NCBI GenBank assembly: GCA_036897485.1
Contig: JAYMTF010001033.1
Location: 1-27,058 of the forward strand
Direction of reading: 5' to 3'
Length of the DNA: 27,058 nucleotides
DNA from: Pelargonium nanum
Taxonomy: Eukaryota; Streptophyta; Magnoliopsida; Geraniales; Geraniaceae
Each line of letters begins with the position of its first letter. The first letter of the stretch is position 1. Positions 1 through 10,165 of the stretch are shown piece by piece. The notes beneath the pieces were generated by a model, which had not been told where the DNA came from, did no database searches, and saw only the letters and a list, made by a program, of their open reading frames with translations. Both the position numbers and the translations under genes were made by a program.

Positions 1-1
1 G

Positions 2-481
2 AAAGCTAAGCAACAGCAACTCCAGAAGCAGGTAATAAAACCTTTCGTCTGCCTGCGACTCTATACATGTGAATGTTCTTTTTAACTGAGGAATCTTATT
101 CTAGAGATTGTCAAGTTTCGAGAACAGTCATATACTTATATAGGTAGTGTTTGGATATAACTTTTTGTTCGGTTATGGGAATCAAGTATTGGCATGGGAA
201 TGAGATTCCAATTGTTCATGTTTGTATTAAGAGACTTTTTGGTCATGAGAATGGTTTTGAATGGGTATCTCATTCGTCATGTTCTTGCATACTGATTTAA
301 GTTGTTAAATCTTTTGAAGCAGGCTCTGAATCTGAGTGGCGGTGGTGTGGCTGCCGTAGATGATAAACCGGTAGGGAAAGGGAACTTGCCAAATGGGGAG
401 GTGAAGCCATCAGGAGACGAAGCCGAAGCTAAACCAGTTTCAGCAGCAGAGATTTCAAACGGGGCTGCAATTGCTTCATAA
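2..481 (+). CDS. C-terminal end of an unrecognised plant gene (partial)
   Basis: Two exons are visible. The first runs 2-31 and reads KAKQQQLQKQ up to a GT donor at 32. The second runs 323-481 after a ttgaagcag acceptor and gives 52 residues before a TAA stop. The frame is continuous across the intron at phase 0. The tail is low in hydrophobic residues, rich in Gly, Ala, Glu and Lys (AVDDKPVGKGNLPNGEVK, GDEAEAKPVSAAEISNG), and looks disordered. It has no catalytic motif and no membrane segment. The Gln/Lys stretch before it could end a coiled coil. I do not recognise the family, and the main body lies outside the window to the left. The reading frame and splice are well supported; the function is unknown. 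Confidence 0.6.
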
Positions 482-694
482 ATTCTCTCTTTTTTGTTTT
501 GGTGTTTCTGTTGCTGTTATTTTCTCTATTTTGTTTTGGTTTCTGTTGCTGTTATTTTTCATAGTTAGGATGATACAATTGTAGCAGGTGAGTTATGTGG
601 GGTTGGGTTGGGTTATTATAGTTTTGTTTGCACATGAAGATTCTGACTTCATTAGTTGATGATCTGCTTGCTTCTTCTTCTTCTTAATGGAGGC

Positions 695-700
695 AATAAA
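695..700 (+). terminator. putative polyadenylation signal of the first gene
   Basis: An AATAAA hexamer lies 214 bases past the stop codon of the partial gene, after a T-rich 3' UTR with a duplicated ttttgttttggtgtttctgttgctgttat-like stretch at about 490-560. Plant poly(A) signals are degenerate, so this is only a plausible near-upstream element. Confidence 0.35.
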
Positions 701-719
701 AGTATGGATTATGAGGCAG

Positions 720-1620
720 CTTTACTGCTCCGCTCAACACTGTTGATTTCTCTTATGCCTTGCTTTTGCTTCTACCATTTATTTCATGTAGTGTTTATGT
801 CATGCCTAACTCCAATTGCTAACTAATACTAATAACAAAAATGTTCACTTCTTTTTGATACTCTTTTTTGGACTTGAATCTGCAATCATGTGGTGTATAT
901 ATTAGCTAAATTTATTGATCAATACAAATTGAATAAAATTTTTAATTACGTAATAATTGTAATCATGCAAAATTTTCTTGAATGTGATCGACCATCAACC
1001 AGATGTAATGGTTTTGTTGTCTTTTTCGTTTTCTTTGTTTGATTGTTTTCAACACGGGACAAGCTAAGTTGCATAAGGGTGAAGGACGATGATTGAATTT
1101 AACCATAAGAATGAGGTATAAATATAAATTAATTGATGAAAAGCTAAACTGCATGAGGCATGAATTATACATCAATATCGTGGTTGTGGAGATGGTGATG
1201 AAATTTCACCAGAAGAAGGAGCTTCACAGGAGGCTACAGTAAGGGTGGAGCTCCTGTCGAAAATGATCTCCCACAAGTTCTGCAGGAGTTTTCGAGCAAA
1301 AAGTCTGTTGCTCAGTTATATTGGCGAACAAACTTGCTCTCGGTGAATTGTGGCTAACCCAAAAAGAGGCTGCAGGAGGTGTGGTAGTGTTTCCGAACAT
1401 GCTCTTAACCATCTATAACATCTTCAATTTTTGTTGATGAGAGTATATTTTTTTCGTTAATAGTGACATACAAATATCGTGTTTGTGGACTATGCTACGA
1501 AGAGATTTTCCGTAGTTACCTAATGATAAAAATAATAATAAATCTTTGTAAGACCACCTCAGATGTGCAATGAGTGAGTGCACAAGTGAAGCTGAAATAG
1601 ACAAGAGTGTATTATAGTTG
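720..1620. other. intergenic, no gene supported
   Basis: AT-rich sequence between the first gene and CCT8. The minus strand has a 62-codon open frame at 1224-1412 (starting MVKSMFGNTTTPPA) and a 70-codon one at 963-1175. Neither shows a recognisable domain, splice partner or upstream context, so I do not call them genes. They could be remnants of a small decayed gene. Confidence 0.5.
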
Positions 1621-1696
1621 CTAGTCTAGGGCTTGGTTTCAGTTTCAGGGCTCTGTTTCGCTTAAATCTACCATTTTTCAGCTTTTTCTTCACTGC

Positions 1697-1705
1697 TAGG
1701 GTTTA
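1697..1705 (+). promoter_or_regulatory. telo-box in CCT8 leader
   Basis: The sequence TAGGGTTTA lies about 32 bases before the CCT8 start codon, in a pyrimidine-rich leader followed by a GAAGAAGAAG tract directly before ATG. Telo-boxes (AAACCCTA on either strand) are common near transcription starts of plant housekeeping, translation and cell-division genes. That role here is inferred from position only. Confidence 0.45.
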
Positions 1706-1736
1706 GCTCTGCGTCTCCAAGTAGAAGAAGAAGAAG

Positions 1737-4700
1737 ATGGGGTTTTCAGCGCAACCGTACGGTATACAGTCTATGCTGAAGGAAGGTCACAAGCACCTCT
1801 CCGGCCTCGACGAAGCTGTCATCAAGAACATCGATGCCTGCAAGCAGCTCTCCACCATCACTCGCACTTCTCTCGGCCCTAACGGTACCTCTTCTCCCCT
1901 CACATCTTCCTTCGCTTTCTCTCTCTCTCTTTTTTTGTTGTTGTTGTTTTCAGATTCAAGATTTGATCGAACAGATTACAATAACAAACATAAATGTTAT
2001 TGCAATTTGTGGCCACTTGTAATGTGATTGTCAAGTAATTTTCAGCCTTCCTGGCTGCATCGATCGAACCACAAATCACTTACTCAATGACTATGCTGTG
2101 TTTGGTTTTACAGTAAAGTGAAAGATAACGATATTGGCCACATTTGAGAGTTTATTGTTGTAATGTGCAGTAATGGGAATGTTAAGCAATTTTCAGCCTT
2201 CGTAGCTGCATTGATTGAACTTGCAGTGTTTGATTTTAAGTTGAAAGATACAGTAATGAAAAATTAAGTTATTTTCAGATCACTTACTTAATGCTGTGTT
2301 TGGTTTACTGATAAGTATTTGTAGTTAGAGATCCCATACTTCATTATTGATCCATATAGTAATGTGAAAGTTACTCTCTTTTCAGAGTTCATGGATGCAT
2401 TGAGTTGAGAAGCTAGAGATCACTTGCTTAATGCTTTGTTTGGTTTACTGATAAGTATTTGTAGTTAGAGATCATGTACTTCCTTATCAATCCATATTTT
2501 GATTAACGGTTGAAAAGTATAGTAATGTGAAAGTTACTCTCTTTTCCGAGTTCATGTATGCATTGAGTTGAGGAACTAGAGATCACTTACTTAATGCTTT
2601 GTTTGGTTTACTGATTATACTTGTAATTGGAGTTTTTAGATCTTTTTTCTTGAACTGTGCTTGGGTCTTTTAACTTTTATCAGGTATGAATAAGATGGTT
2701 ATCAACCATCTAGACAAGTTGTTTGTGACCAATGATGCCGCAACTATTGTAAATGAGCTCGAGGTCCAGCACCCTGCAGCCAAACTTTTGGTTTTGGCTG
2801 CCAAGGCTCAGCAGGAGGAGATAGGGGATGGTGCTAACTTGACCATTTCTTTTGCTGGAGAGCTTCTCCAGAATGCTGAGGAACTTATCAGAATGGGTCT
2901 GCACCCAAGTGAGATCATTAGTGGATACACAAAAGCCATTGCCAAGGTTTGTCTATTTTTTAATCAAGTCGTATGTTTTCAATTTGATGACTTGTGAAAA
3001 TATACTGATTTATGTTACTTTTTTTGGAATTCTAGACGCTTGAAATTTTAGATGAATTGGTTGAGGACGGCTCTGAAACCATGGATGTGCGGAGCAAGGA
3101 TCAGGTTGTTTCCAGAATGAGAGCGGCAGTGGCTAGCAAGCAATTTGGACAAGAAGACATTTTGTGCTCTCTTATTGCTGATGTACATATAATTATTATG
3201 TGCTTGCTTGTTTTTAAGTTTGTTCTACAAGCTATTGTCTGAAAAATTTGGGCTGTGATTAATTTTTTTTGTGTGGGTATTATAGGCATGCATTCAAGTT
3301 TGCCCGAAGAATCCTGCAAACTTTAATGTGGATAATATCCGTGTCGCAAAGCTCGTGGGAGGAGGTCTTCATAACTGTGCAGTAGTGAGAGGTATGGTAT
3401 TGAAGAGTGATGCAGTGGGGACTATCAAGAGGATGGAGAAGGCCAAGGTTAGCATTCAATTGATATTATATGTTTTTTTTTGTCCATGTAAATGTGCTAT
3501 AATAATATAATGCATTGTAATGCGGGAAAAGTACCAGATTTTTTTCCTTGTGTTTTCGCTTGTTTGCATGTTTGAGAGAACAATTCTAAAATTTTAATCT
3601 ATCTAACTACAGCCATTTTTCAGTAGAGTTGGGACTTTCACTTGTGCATGCTGCTTCAGAGCATTTCCACCCACACTATTTGGTCAATATTTTTTAGATA
3701 ACCTTTATTTAGTTTACTCCTTGTGAAGCTTGAAATATAATTATGCTGAGTATGATAGTTGCCAGAAGGCGTGTAGCATTGAGTTTTATTGACAATCTTA
3801 AGTAACTTGTAGAATTGTATTGAATCTGCTAGTTGCAATAAGGTCTGTTGTATGTGAGTTTATTGGTTTTAATATAACCTTTACTTACTCCTTGTAAAGT
3901 TTGGAATATAATCTTGCTGAGTCTTCCAGTTGTAATAAGGCTTTGTGGTATACGATTTTATTTAGTTTGTTGTTTTAGGTGTCTGAACTAGTATAGTCTG
4001 TTCTTACAATTTCAGGTTGCTGTATTTGCTGGTGGTGTTGATACTTCTGCAACTGAAACCAAAGGAACTGTTCTAATTCATACAGCTGAGCAGGTAACAT
4101 TTGTTGTAAACGTTGCATCTTGATTTATTGTTGTCACACTTCCATTATTATATTGTGCAGCTTCTAGATTAGCTTGGAGAGGCGAGTTTCTTTCACACAT
4201 TTTTTTGCACTCATTTGTCTTTCATGCCTTTTTTGAATAATAATTTTAGCTCCCTCTTGGTTCATTGGCATCTTCTAGCTGGAGAATTATGCAAAAACAG
4301 AAGAAGCAAAGGTTGAGGAGCTCATTAAAGCAGTTGCTGAATCAGGTGCCAAAGTAATTGTTAGTGGACAAGCAGTTGGGGAAATGGCGTTGCATTTCTG
4401 TGAGCGTTACAAGTACGAATTATTTCACTCTCCTGCTCAATATCTGGTTTCCCCGTTCTATGTGGTCATTATATGGCCCTGCATATTTGGGCTTTCTCTA
4501 TGATACATGTTGCCAAATTTGAGGTCATCTGACTATTTTCTGCAGTTAATAACTTAATACTTTGTACATATTATCAGTTACTCTGGGTTTAGGCATTTCA
4601 TATTCTTTGTTAGCACCTTTCTTCAATTGTGTTTGCGTTGTAACCTAGAATATCTTGTTTGCAGGCTCATGGTTTTAAAGATAAGCTCAAAATTTGAGCT

Positions 4701-6684
4701 ACGTCGATTCTGCCGCACTACTGGTGCTGTTGCTATTGTGAGTGCAAAACTTGATTGCCTTTTTATTTATTTAAAAAAGAATATTACTTTGCTTTCTAAT
4801 GCAAATTGTCATTGTTGATACAGTTGAAGCTTAGTCAACCAAACCCAGATGATTTGGGATATGTTGATTCTGTTTCAGTTGAGGAAATTGGTGGTGCTAG
4901 GGTACGCTTGCATGCTCAACCACTAAATCTTGTTTTGGAAGTTTCCTGTTGCTTAATTTGTCTCTGTAGTTTTTGTCCTTGCTAATTGCTACTCTGCTGT
5001 TAATGTTATATAGGTAATTGTAGTGAAAAATGAAGAAGGTGGAAACTCTGTGGCCACTGTGCTATTACGAGGGAGCACAGATAGTATATTGGATGACCTT
5101 GAAAGAGCTGTTGATGATGGAGTCAATACATATAAGGTAGTTTCATTGAGTACAAGTAATTAAAATTGAGCTAGTTAGCCTGGTTATTTTGCCTTTTAAG
5201 GCTTATAAAGTATAGTTATTCTGGAAATTGAATTTCCAACAGTTTGTTGGTTGGCGTGCCGGCGTGGAATATTGAAATAAGTGCTTTCTTTATTCTTGTT
5301 CAGGCAATGTGTAGGGATTCCCGCATAGTTCCTGGAGCTGCAGCTACTGAAATTGAATTGGCTAGAAGAATCAAAGAATTTTCTTTTAAAGAGACCGGGT
5401 AATTTGCTTGTTCTCTTCTTCTTTTTGATCATGTTTACAGACTTATGGCCTAAGCACCACCCACTACCAGATAATTTGGTAGCATGTAAATGCTCATCTC
5501 AAGTTTTAGCTCAGATGGAAACAGAAACATATATGAAGAGAGCAAAATTGAAAATCTCTATCCTTCCACTCCTATGCTGTGTTAAGACGTAACCCATACT
5601 AAATATAGCATTTACAATGTGTGACCCTGTACTAGATTTTAATCATTTTGTGCTCTCGTATTTGTTAAGGCATGGGAAGAAGAAACCTAAGACTATATAT
5701 GACTTTGCAGATTGGACCAGTATGCAATTTCAAAATTTGCTGAAAGCTTTGAGATGGTACCAAAAACATTGGCTGATAACGCTGGGCTTAATGCAATGGA
5801 GATTATATCTTCTCTATATGCTGAACATGCATCGGGAAACACCAAGGTGGGCATTGATCTGGAGGAAGGTGTCTGTAAGGATGTTGCAACAACAAATGTT
5901 TGGGACCTCCATGTTGCCAAGTAAGCTGCTTCTTGCAGTTATTATATATTGATGTAATTATGAATAACTAACTTGTAGTAATGCCCACAATCACATAACT
6001 AATCTAAAGAATTTTCTCCATTCCGTGGAGTTTTCACACCTTCTCATCACATGTCTTGCATGTGACCACCAACTGTACGAAAATCCAATTTAATTTCTTC
6101 CTCATTCATTCTCTATTTGTTAGAAAATCCAAGTTTTTCTTTTAATTTAGGGGTATGAGTTAAATATTTAAGAGTATATAAGGGGTGAAACAGTCTTTTT
6201 ATCTCAATAACTTAACAAGGTTACTAACAAAATGAGGTGAATAAACTTGAAGTATCGTGAAAAATTCTTTAGGTTAGTTATGTGTTTGTGGGCAATACTA
6301 TGGGTCAGTTATTAGTAATTACCCGTTTTTATTCATTTGCTCATTAACGTGTTTCCCGACGAACTGATTTTTTTAATTTAAATACACATCACTCATTGCA
6401 TTCGGTTCTATATATAGCTACAAATCTTAATCGTTATCTTTTTTTGTCTGTTATTGAAACAGGTATTTTGCTCTGAAATATGCTACGGATGCTGCTTGCA
6501 CTGTGCTACGAGTAGACCAGGTAATTCAAAGTCAATCTTCCATGGATTTCTTGTTCTCAAACGGTGCTTTCTGTTATCTAATCTGGTCGCTTTCTCAACT
6601 TTGCGTTTTATGTTGCAGATTATTATGGCTAAGCCAGCTGGTGGCCCTAAACCTCAACAGCCCGCGGGAATGGATGAGGATTAA
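1737..6684 (+). CDS. CCT8: T-complex protein 1 subunit theta (CCT8 chaperonin)
   Basis: Theta subunit of the eight-membered cytosolic chaperonin CCT/TRiC, which folds actin, tubulin and other proteins using ATP. In Arabidopsis, CCT8 is also needed for cell-to-cell trafficking of KNOTTED1-type homeodomain proteins. Thirteen exons join in frame: 1737-1884, 2684-2946, 3036-3182, 3286-3447, 4016-4093, 4279-4412, 4665-4737, 4824-4901, 5014-5136, 5304-5398, 5711-5920, 6463-6520 and 6619-6684, giving 544 residues, close to the usual ~549. The group II chaperonin nucleotide motifs are present: TSLGPNGMNK (44-53), TNDAAT (65-70), and GDGAN at 97-101, which keeps the catalytic Asp98 of GDGTT. DNAGLN (456-461) marks the C-terminal equatorial domain, and the tail KPAGGPKPQQPAGMDED is a theta-type end. 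All introns are GT/AG. The ATG is the first in the leader and fits the family start MGFSAQPYG. Confidence 0.97.
2278..2632 (+). repeat. imperfect tandem repeat in CCT8 intron 1
   Basis: A unit starting gatcactta(c)tta, followed by tgtttggtttactgataag and tgtagttagagatc, starts at 2278, at 2418 and, in a shorter third copy, at 2581. The spacings are 140 and 163 bases. The copies also share gtgaaagttactctcttttc and atgcattgagttga. More diverged copies of parts of the unit appear from about 2040 on (for example cacttactcaatgactatgctgtgtttgg). It is non-coding and the reading frame of the gene is unaffected. Confidence 0.85.
3698..3945 (+). repeat. two-copy repeat in CCT8 intron 4
   Basis: A segment beginning ataacctttatttagtttac, then ctccttgtgaagcttgaaat and ataattatgctgagt, is repeated about 176 bases later, beginning at 3874 (ataacctttacttactcctt and onward through ataatcttgctgagt). 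The copies are clearly related but diverged. The repeat lies inside the 568-base intron between exons 4 and 5 (3448-4015). Confidence 0.75.
5954..6322. mobile_element. MITE with long terminal inverted repeats in CCT8 intron 11
   Basis: The left arm from 5962 (gaataactaacttgtagtaa, then tgcccacaatcacataacta, then atctaaagaatttt) matches the reverse complement of the right arm ending at 6314 over about 54 bases with roughly seven mismatches. The flanks carry a near-perfect 8-base direct repeat, gtaattat at 5954-5961 and gtaattac at 6315-6322, as expected for a target-site duplication. The 353-base body has no coding capacity. An 8-base duplication fits a hAT-like element, but the termini do not let me assign a family with certainty. 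The element sits well inside the intron and leaves both splice sites intact. Confidence 0.85.
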
Positions 6685-7325
6685 ACTAGGAAACCGTTGG
6701 AGAAAAGTTTTTGAGCTCTTCTTCATATAGATTTTTAAGTCGTCGAGAGATAGGGTTTTTGATTAAAGAAACCGAAAATATGTTTGTGTGCAAGTTTTGG
6801 AACTAAGATGTAACTATGATTTGTGTTTATGGGATGACTTGTTTGCTTTAGCTCATGCAATTGAGGTCAGGAAGAAATGTGTTGAATGCTTAGATAGTTA
6901 GTTTTGAATTAGAGCTGACAATTTGCTACACTACATGAACACGATTTAAGCGTGTTTGTTTGTTTGGACACGACTTATTTATAATCATGTTGTGTTTGTG
7001 TTGGAAAACCCAACATGATTAATTATCGTGTTTGTGTTGAGCATGTAAAATACGTACAATATGATATCATGATTATAATTAAGATAATATACCAACACGA
7101 TATTAAACTGTAGCATTGATTATCTCTTTGCGGCTTCTTAGATATACTTATCATTCATATTGAAAGTAGAGAATACGAGAAGCATCAATTGTAACTCTTA
7201 CTGATACGAACACGGTTGGCTACAAATTGTAACAATTAACACATGGGACTCTCTCATAGTTGCTAACTGAAAACTTCAACCTAATTCACCCAATCAAGTA
7301 TGTGATAGATACAATATTGACTGAA
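6685..7325. other. convergent intergenic region with hAT-like remnant
   Basis: This holds the 3' UTRs of the converging CCT8 and SINE-type genes. From 6910 a stretch begins tagagctgacaatttgctac and continues with repeated cgtgttt, acacgac and gtgttgtgtttgtg motifs to about 7130. This resembles the element seen inside the ING2 gene and at 17605, so it is probably a decayed member of the same family. I could not find its other end. Confidence 0.45.
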
Positions 7326-9507
7326 CTAAGTAGGAACAAAATGATATGCACCATCATCTTCACCTTCAATCCACAGATGTGACATGAAAGCTGCAAGTAG
7401 AACAAAAAAGAGGCCAAGGACCAACTTGAGAGCACTTATTTTACAAGACCTTTTGTTGCCAGACAGTTTTGCTTCCATTTCATATTCAGAAACCTTCTCA
7501 CAAGACACTTGCAGATCAGCTTCAGCTTCAGCTTCAGCATCAGCTGGAATGTCATTTGTTGATGCCACAGATTCAGAAACATCCTGTGATTGCTCACTAC
7601 TCACATATGAGCTCTCATCTTCTTTGTCCTCATAGTTGTTCACATCATGTGAACAACCAGTTTGGTCATATCTTCTTCTAGTTGGAGTCCACTCAAATTT
7701 TCTTGAGCATGGACTTGTGAATCTTCTGGTTCCACGAGACAAGCCTGAGACTGAGTCCACATCACTAGGATCCTGAATTGAGTGAATCAGCTTCCTTGGA
7801 GTTGTGAAGATGATGTTATCAGCAGTAATATTACGCGACGACCTCTGAACCAAAAAAACCATTGCCAAAAACAGACATGTCAATGTGTTGTAAGATTCGT
7901 GTATTCAATAAAACTTCTCATGGGTCAGCACTAAACCTATAATACCTTAACCAACGTTAGTTCAGAAGTAAGAAATTCACAATAGTGAGAAAATTGTAAG
8001 CTCTATCTTGAGCACGCACAGCATATGGCAAATGTGTGAGTTGCATAATATTTGGGCCATATGTGAAACCTAAACTTCTGTTTCGCAGTTGCATATTTGC
8101 ATCTTTTGCTTTCTTTCATTACTTTTATCCAATTTGCTTCTTTCCATTCATAATACTTATAGTAAACATGTCATTTATTGGCTGAACTATATTTCAAGCT
8201 ATAAAGATGCTGAATCTAGTGATTGTTGAAACATGTGGAGCAATGTTTACCTGAGGACTGGGAGTAGCACTTCGGATTGCTCTATTTAAATGACTTTTTT
8301 GCACGAACCCTCCAAATTCTCCAGTGCAATCTTCTCTTCTTTCTGTAGGTTCATTATGTCCATTGCCCTCGGGAAATTTATTAGAGACATCAATTCCCCG
8401 ACTCAGTTCTGAGAATAAACCATCCTTGAGAGAAATATCCACCCCTCCATTTTCATAGCTCCATAGCTTCCGGTTCACACTCATACTACCATAACCCACA
8501 TTGCAAGAATGGTTTGTTGAGATCGGTGACTCAACAAACGAATCATATTCAATAAAGGATTCAAGGGTTTGTGATTCGGGTGACATTGATGCTAAAGAAT
8601 GATCAGAATTGCATTTCGAAGCTTTATCTGCAGCAATCCTTGCAGTCTTCAGGGTTTCAAAGGCTGCGCCTTTAACAAAAGCCATCTGATCAGTCTGGCA
8701 CTTCTCCATTTCTTTGATTATCAACTCAAGCTCCGAGAATATGCTTCTCGGATCCAAACACTTGATCAAAAAATTCACCATCTGAATCGCTGATAACCGT
8801 TTGTGAGAGTTTCCCTCAACAATCCCAGCATTCAAAATCCGCATACCAGATTGTATCAACAATCTTGCATATGCTTCAACAATGAGAGCATTGTGCTTTG
8901 CTAAGGCCGTAACCAAACCCATATGTGAATTGATCTGAGTGGACTTCTCTTCCAAAGCAGCAGCCACATTTTGACAAACCCTATTCACCATCTCATCAGA
9001 AGCAAATCGCCAATTATCCGAATCCACAAGAGCTTTCAAGCAGAGGGCAGCGCCTGAAGTTAGGCTATCTTGAGAACTCAAAAGAGAATCCGAAAGAGGC
9101 TTACAGAGGGAATGAATTATACGCCTCTTCTTGTCCTCAGGAGTGGTTGGGTCAATCCCGTATCTAGCAATTGCTGGAACCACCTTGGAGCAGGCCTGTT
9201 GAAGAGCGAAAGAGCCAGCACTTGAAGCTAGCGTCTTGATAATGGTTATCATGATGCTGTCTATCTGAGGAACGATTTTCACACCATGAACACGTGCAAG
9301 AACCTCGTAGAGTGAAATCGTGTACTTTTCAGACAAAGAGCCAGTTTCTTTAGATTCAGAAACTTGTGCAAGAAAAATGGGAATTGCATTTGAATCCAAG
9401 TCTTTCACATATGACTTGAGTGCTTTCATTGCTAATTCACGACTATCAGCATCTTTGTCAAGATTTGCCAGTTCTCTCTGTAGTATAGGACTGAGGTTCT
9501 TTCCCAT
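7326..9507 (-). CDS. SINE1: SINE1/SINE2-type KASH protein with N-terminal ARM-like region
   Basis: Plant outer-nuclear-envelope protein that binds inner-membrane SUN proteins through its C-terminal tail. In Arabidopsis, SINE1 links nuclei to actin in guard cells and SINE2 affects immunity. Two coding exons, 9507-8251 and 7844-7326 (minus strand), join in phase 0 to give 591 residues. The N-terminal ~290 residues are helical-repeat in character and start MGKNLSPILQREL. The middle is Ser- and charge-rich and probably disordered, with an Ala-Glu run (ADAEAEAEAD). A hydrophobic segment at about 557-577 (ALKLVLGLFFVLLAAFMSHL) is followed by a 14-residue tail ending FVPT, the diagnostic plant KASH terminus. 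A leader exon ends at 10118 with a 604-base intron (9514-10117). An in-frame ATG at 10165 in that exon would add 19 residues; I chose 9507 because it matches the family start as I recall it. Which SINE paralogue it represents cannot be settled here. Confidence 0.93.
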
Positions 9508-9513
9508 TTTGGC

Positions 9514-10117
9514 CTAAACAAATAGAAAAAGAAAATCAGAACCAGCCAACCATCTCAGAAACCGCGTCCTTATTCTAAAGATCACAACTTTAAGGTAGTG
9601 TTAGAGTCATTTTCAAGACCTAAAAGTCCTAATCCAAGTATGAACAGTAAAAAATGTCATCTCCATTATGATTCTTGATTCTCATTTCCGAACAAAAAAT
9701 TCTAATCAAAACGCTACCAACATGTTTAGTTTCATAGTTAGGTCTACGGAGCCCTATACCATATCATTAACCACATACATGAACTTGCAATTGAACCAAA
9801 ATTTTGAAACAAACAGAAAGAACATAAAAATTCAGAACCAACCCACCTAGATACTGTATCTCAGAACAGTGTCCCAATTCTAAAGATCAAATATTTAAGT
9901 GTTTTGTACCATAGTCAGGTCTATGGAGTCCTCTACAAATCATTAACCCACAAACAAGAACTTGCAATTTGATATAAATCTTGGACCATACAAATGGGTT
10001 TTCTTTTTCTCAGAAACCAATCATGATAATGCAGAAACAAAGCAAAAACATCAAATGGGTTGTCTTAGAAGTTGAATCAGACCATCACAAAGCAGAAGAA
10101 GAAGCAAAAGAAGGTAC
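9514..10117 (-). repeat. leader intron of the SINE-type gene, with internal duplication
   Basis: The intron has a GT donor after AAG at 10118 and a TTTAG acceptor six bases before the ATG at 9507. It contains a decayed duplication. Related blocks are cagaaccagccaaccatctc (about 9537) and cagaaccaacccacc (about 9835); attctaaagatca at about 9572 and 9879; and atagttaggtctacggagcc (about 9736) and atagtcaggtctatggagtc (about 9911). The spacing differs between blocks (about 300 and 176 bases), so insertions or deletions followed the duplication. Confidence 0.7.
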
Positions 10118-10165
10118 CTTGGAGGTGTAGCGGCTAGTGTTGTTCACAGTTTCTTTAACCTTCAT

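Noticed and set aside
120-300. MITE-like sequence with gggaatgagattcc words in the intron of the first gene, and similar words near 26035
   Set aside because: It resembles common plant hAT-type MITE sequence, but I found no matching ends or target-site duplication.
1224-1412. 62-codon minus-strand frame starting MVKSMFGNTT
   Set aside because: Composition is not obviously random, but I recognise no family and see no supporting exon; kept only as a note in the intergenic entry.
7384-7681. Plus-strand frames with Ser/Ala and Leu/Gln repeats opposite the SINE-type gene
   Set aside because: They are shadows of the minus-strand exon, where the cttcag repeat encodes an Ala-Glu run.
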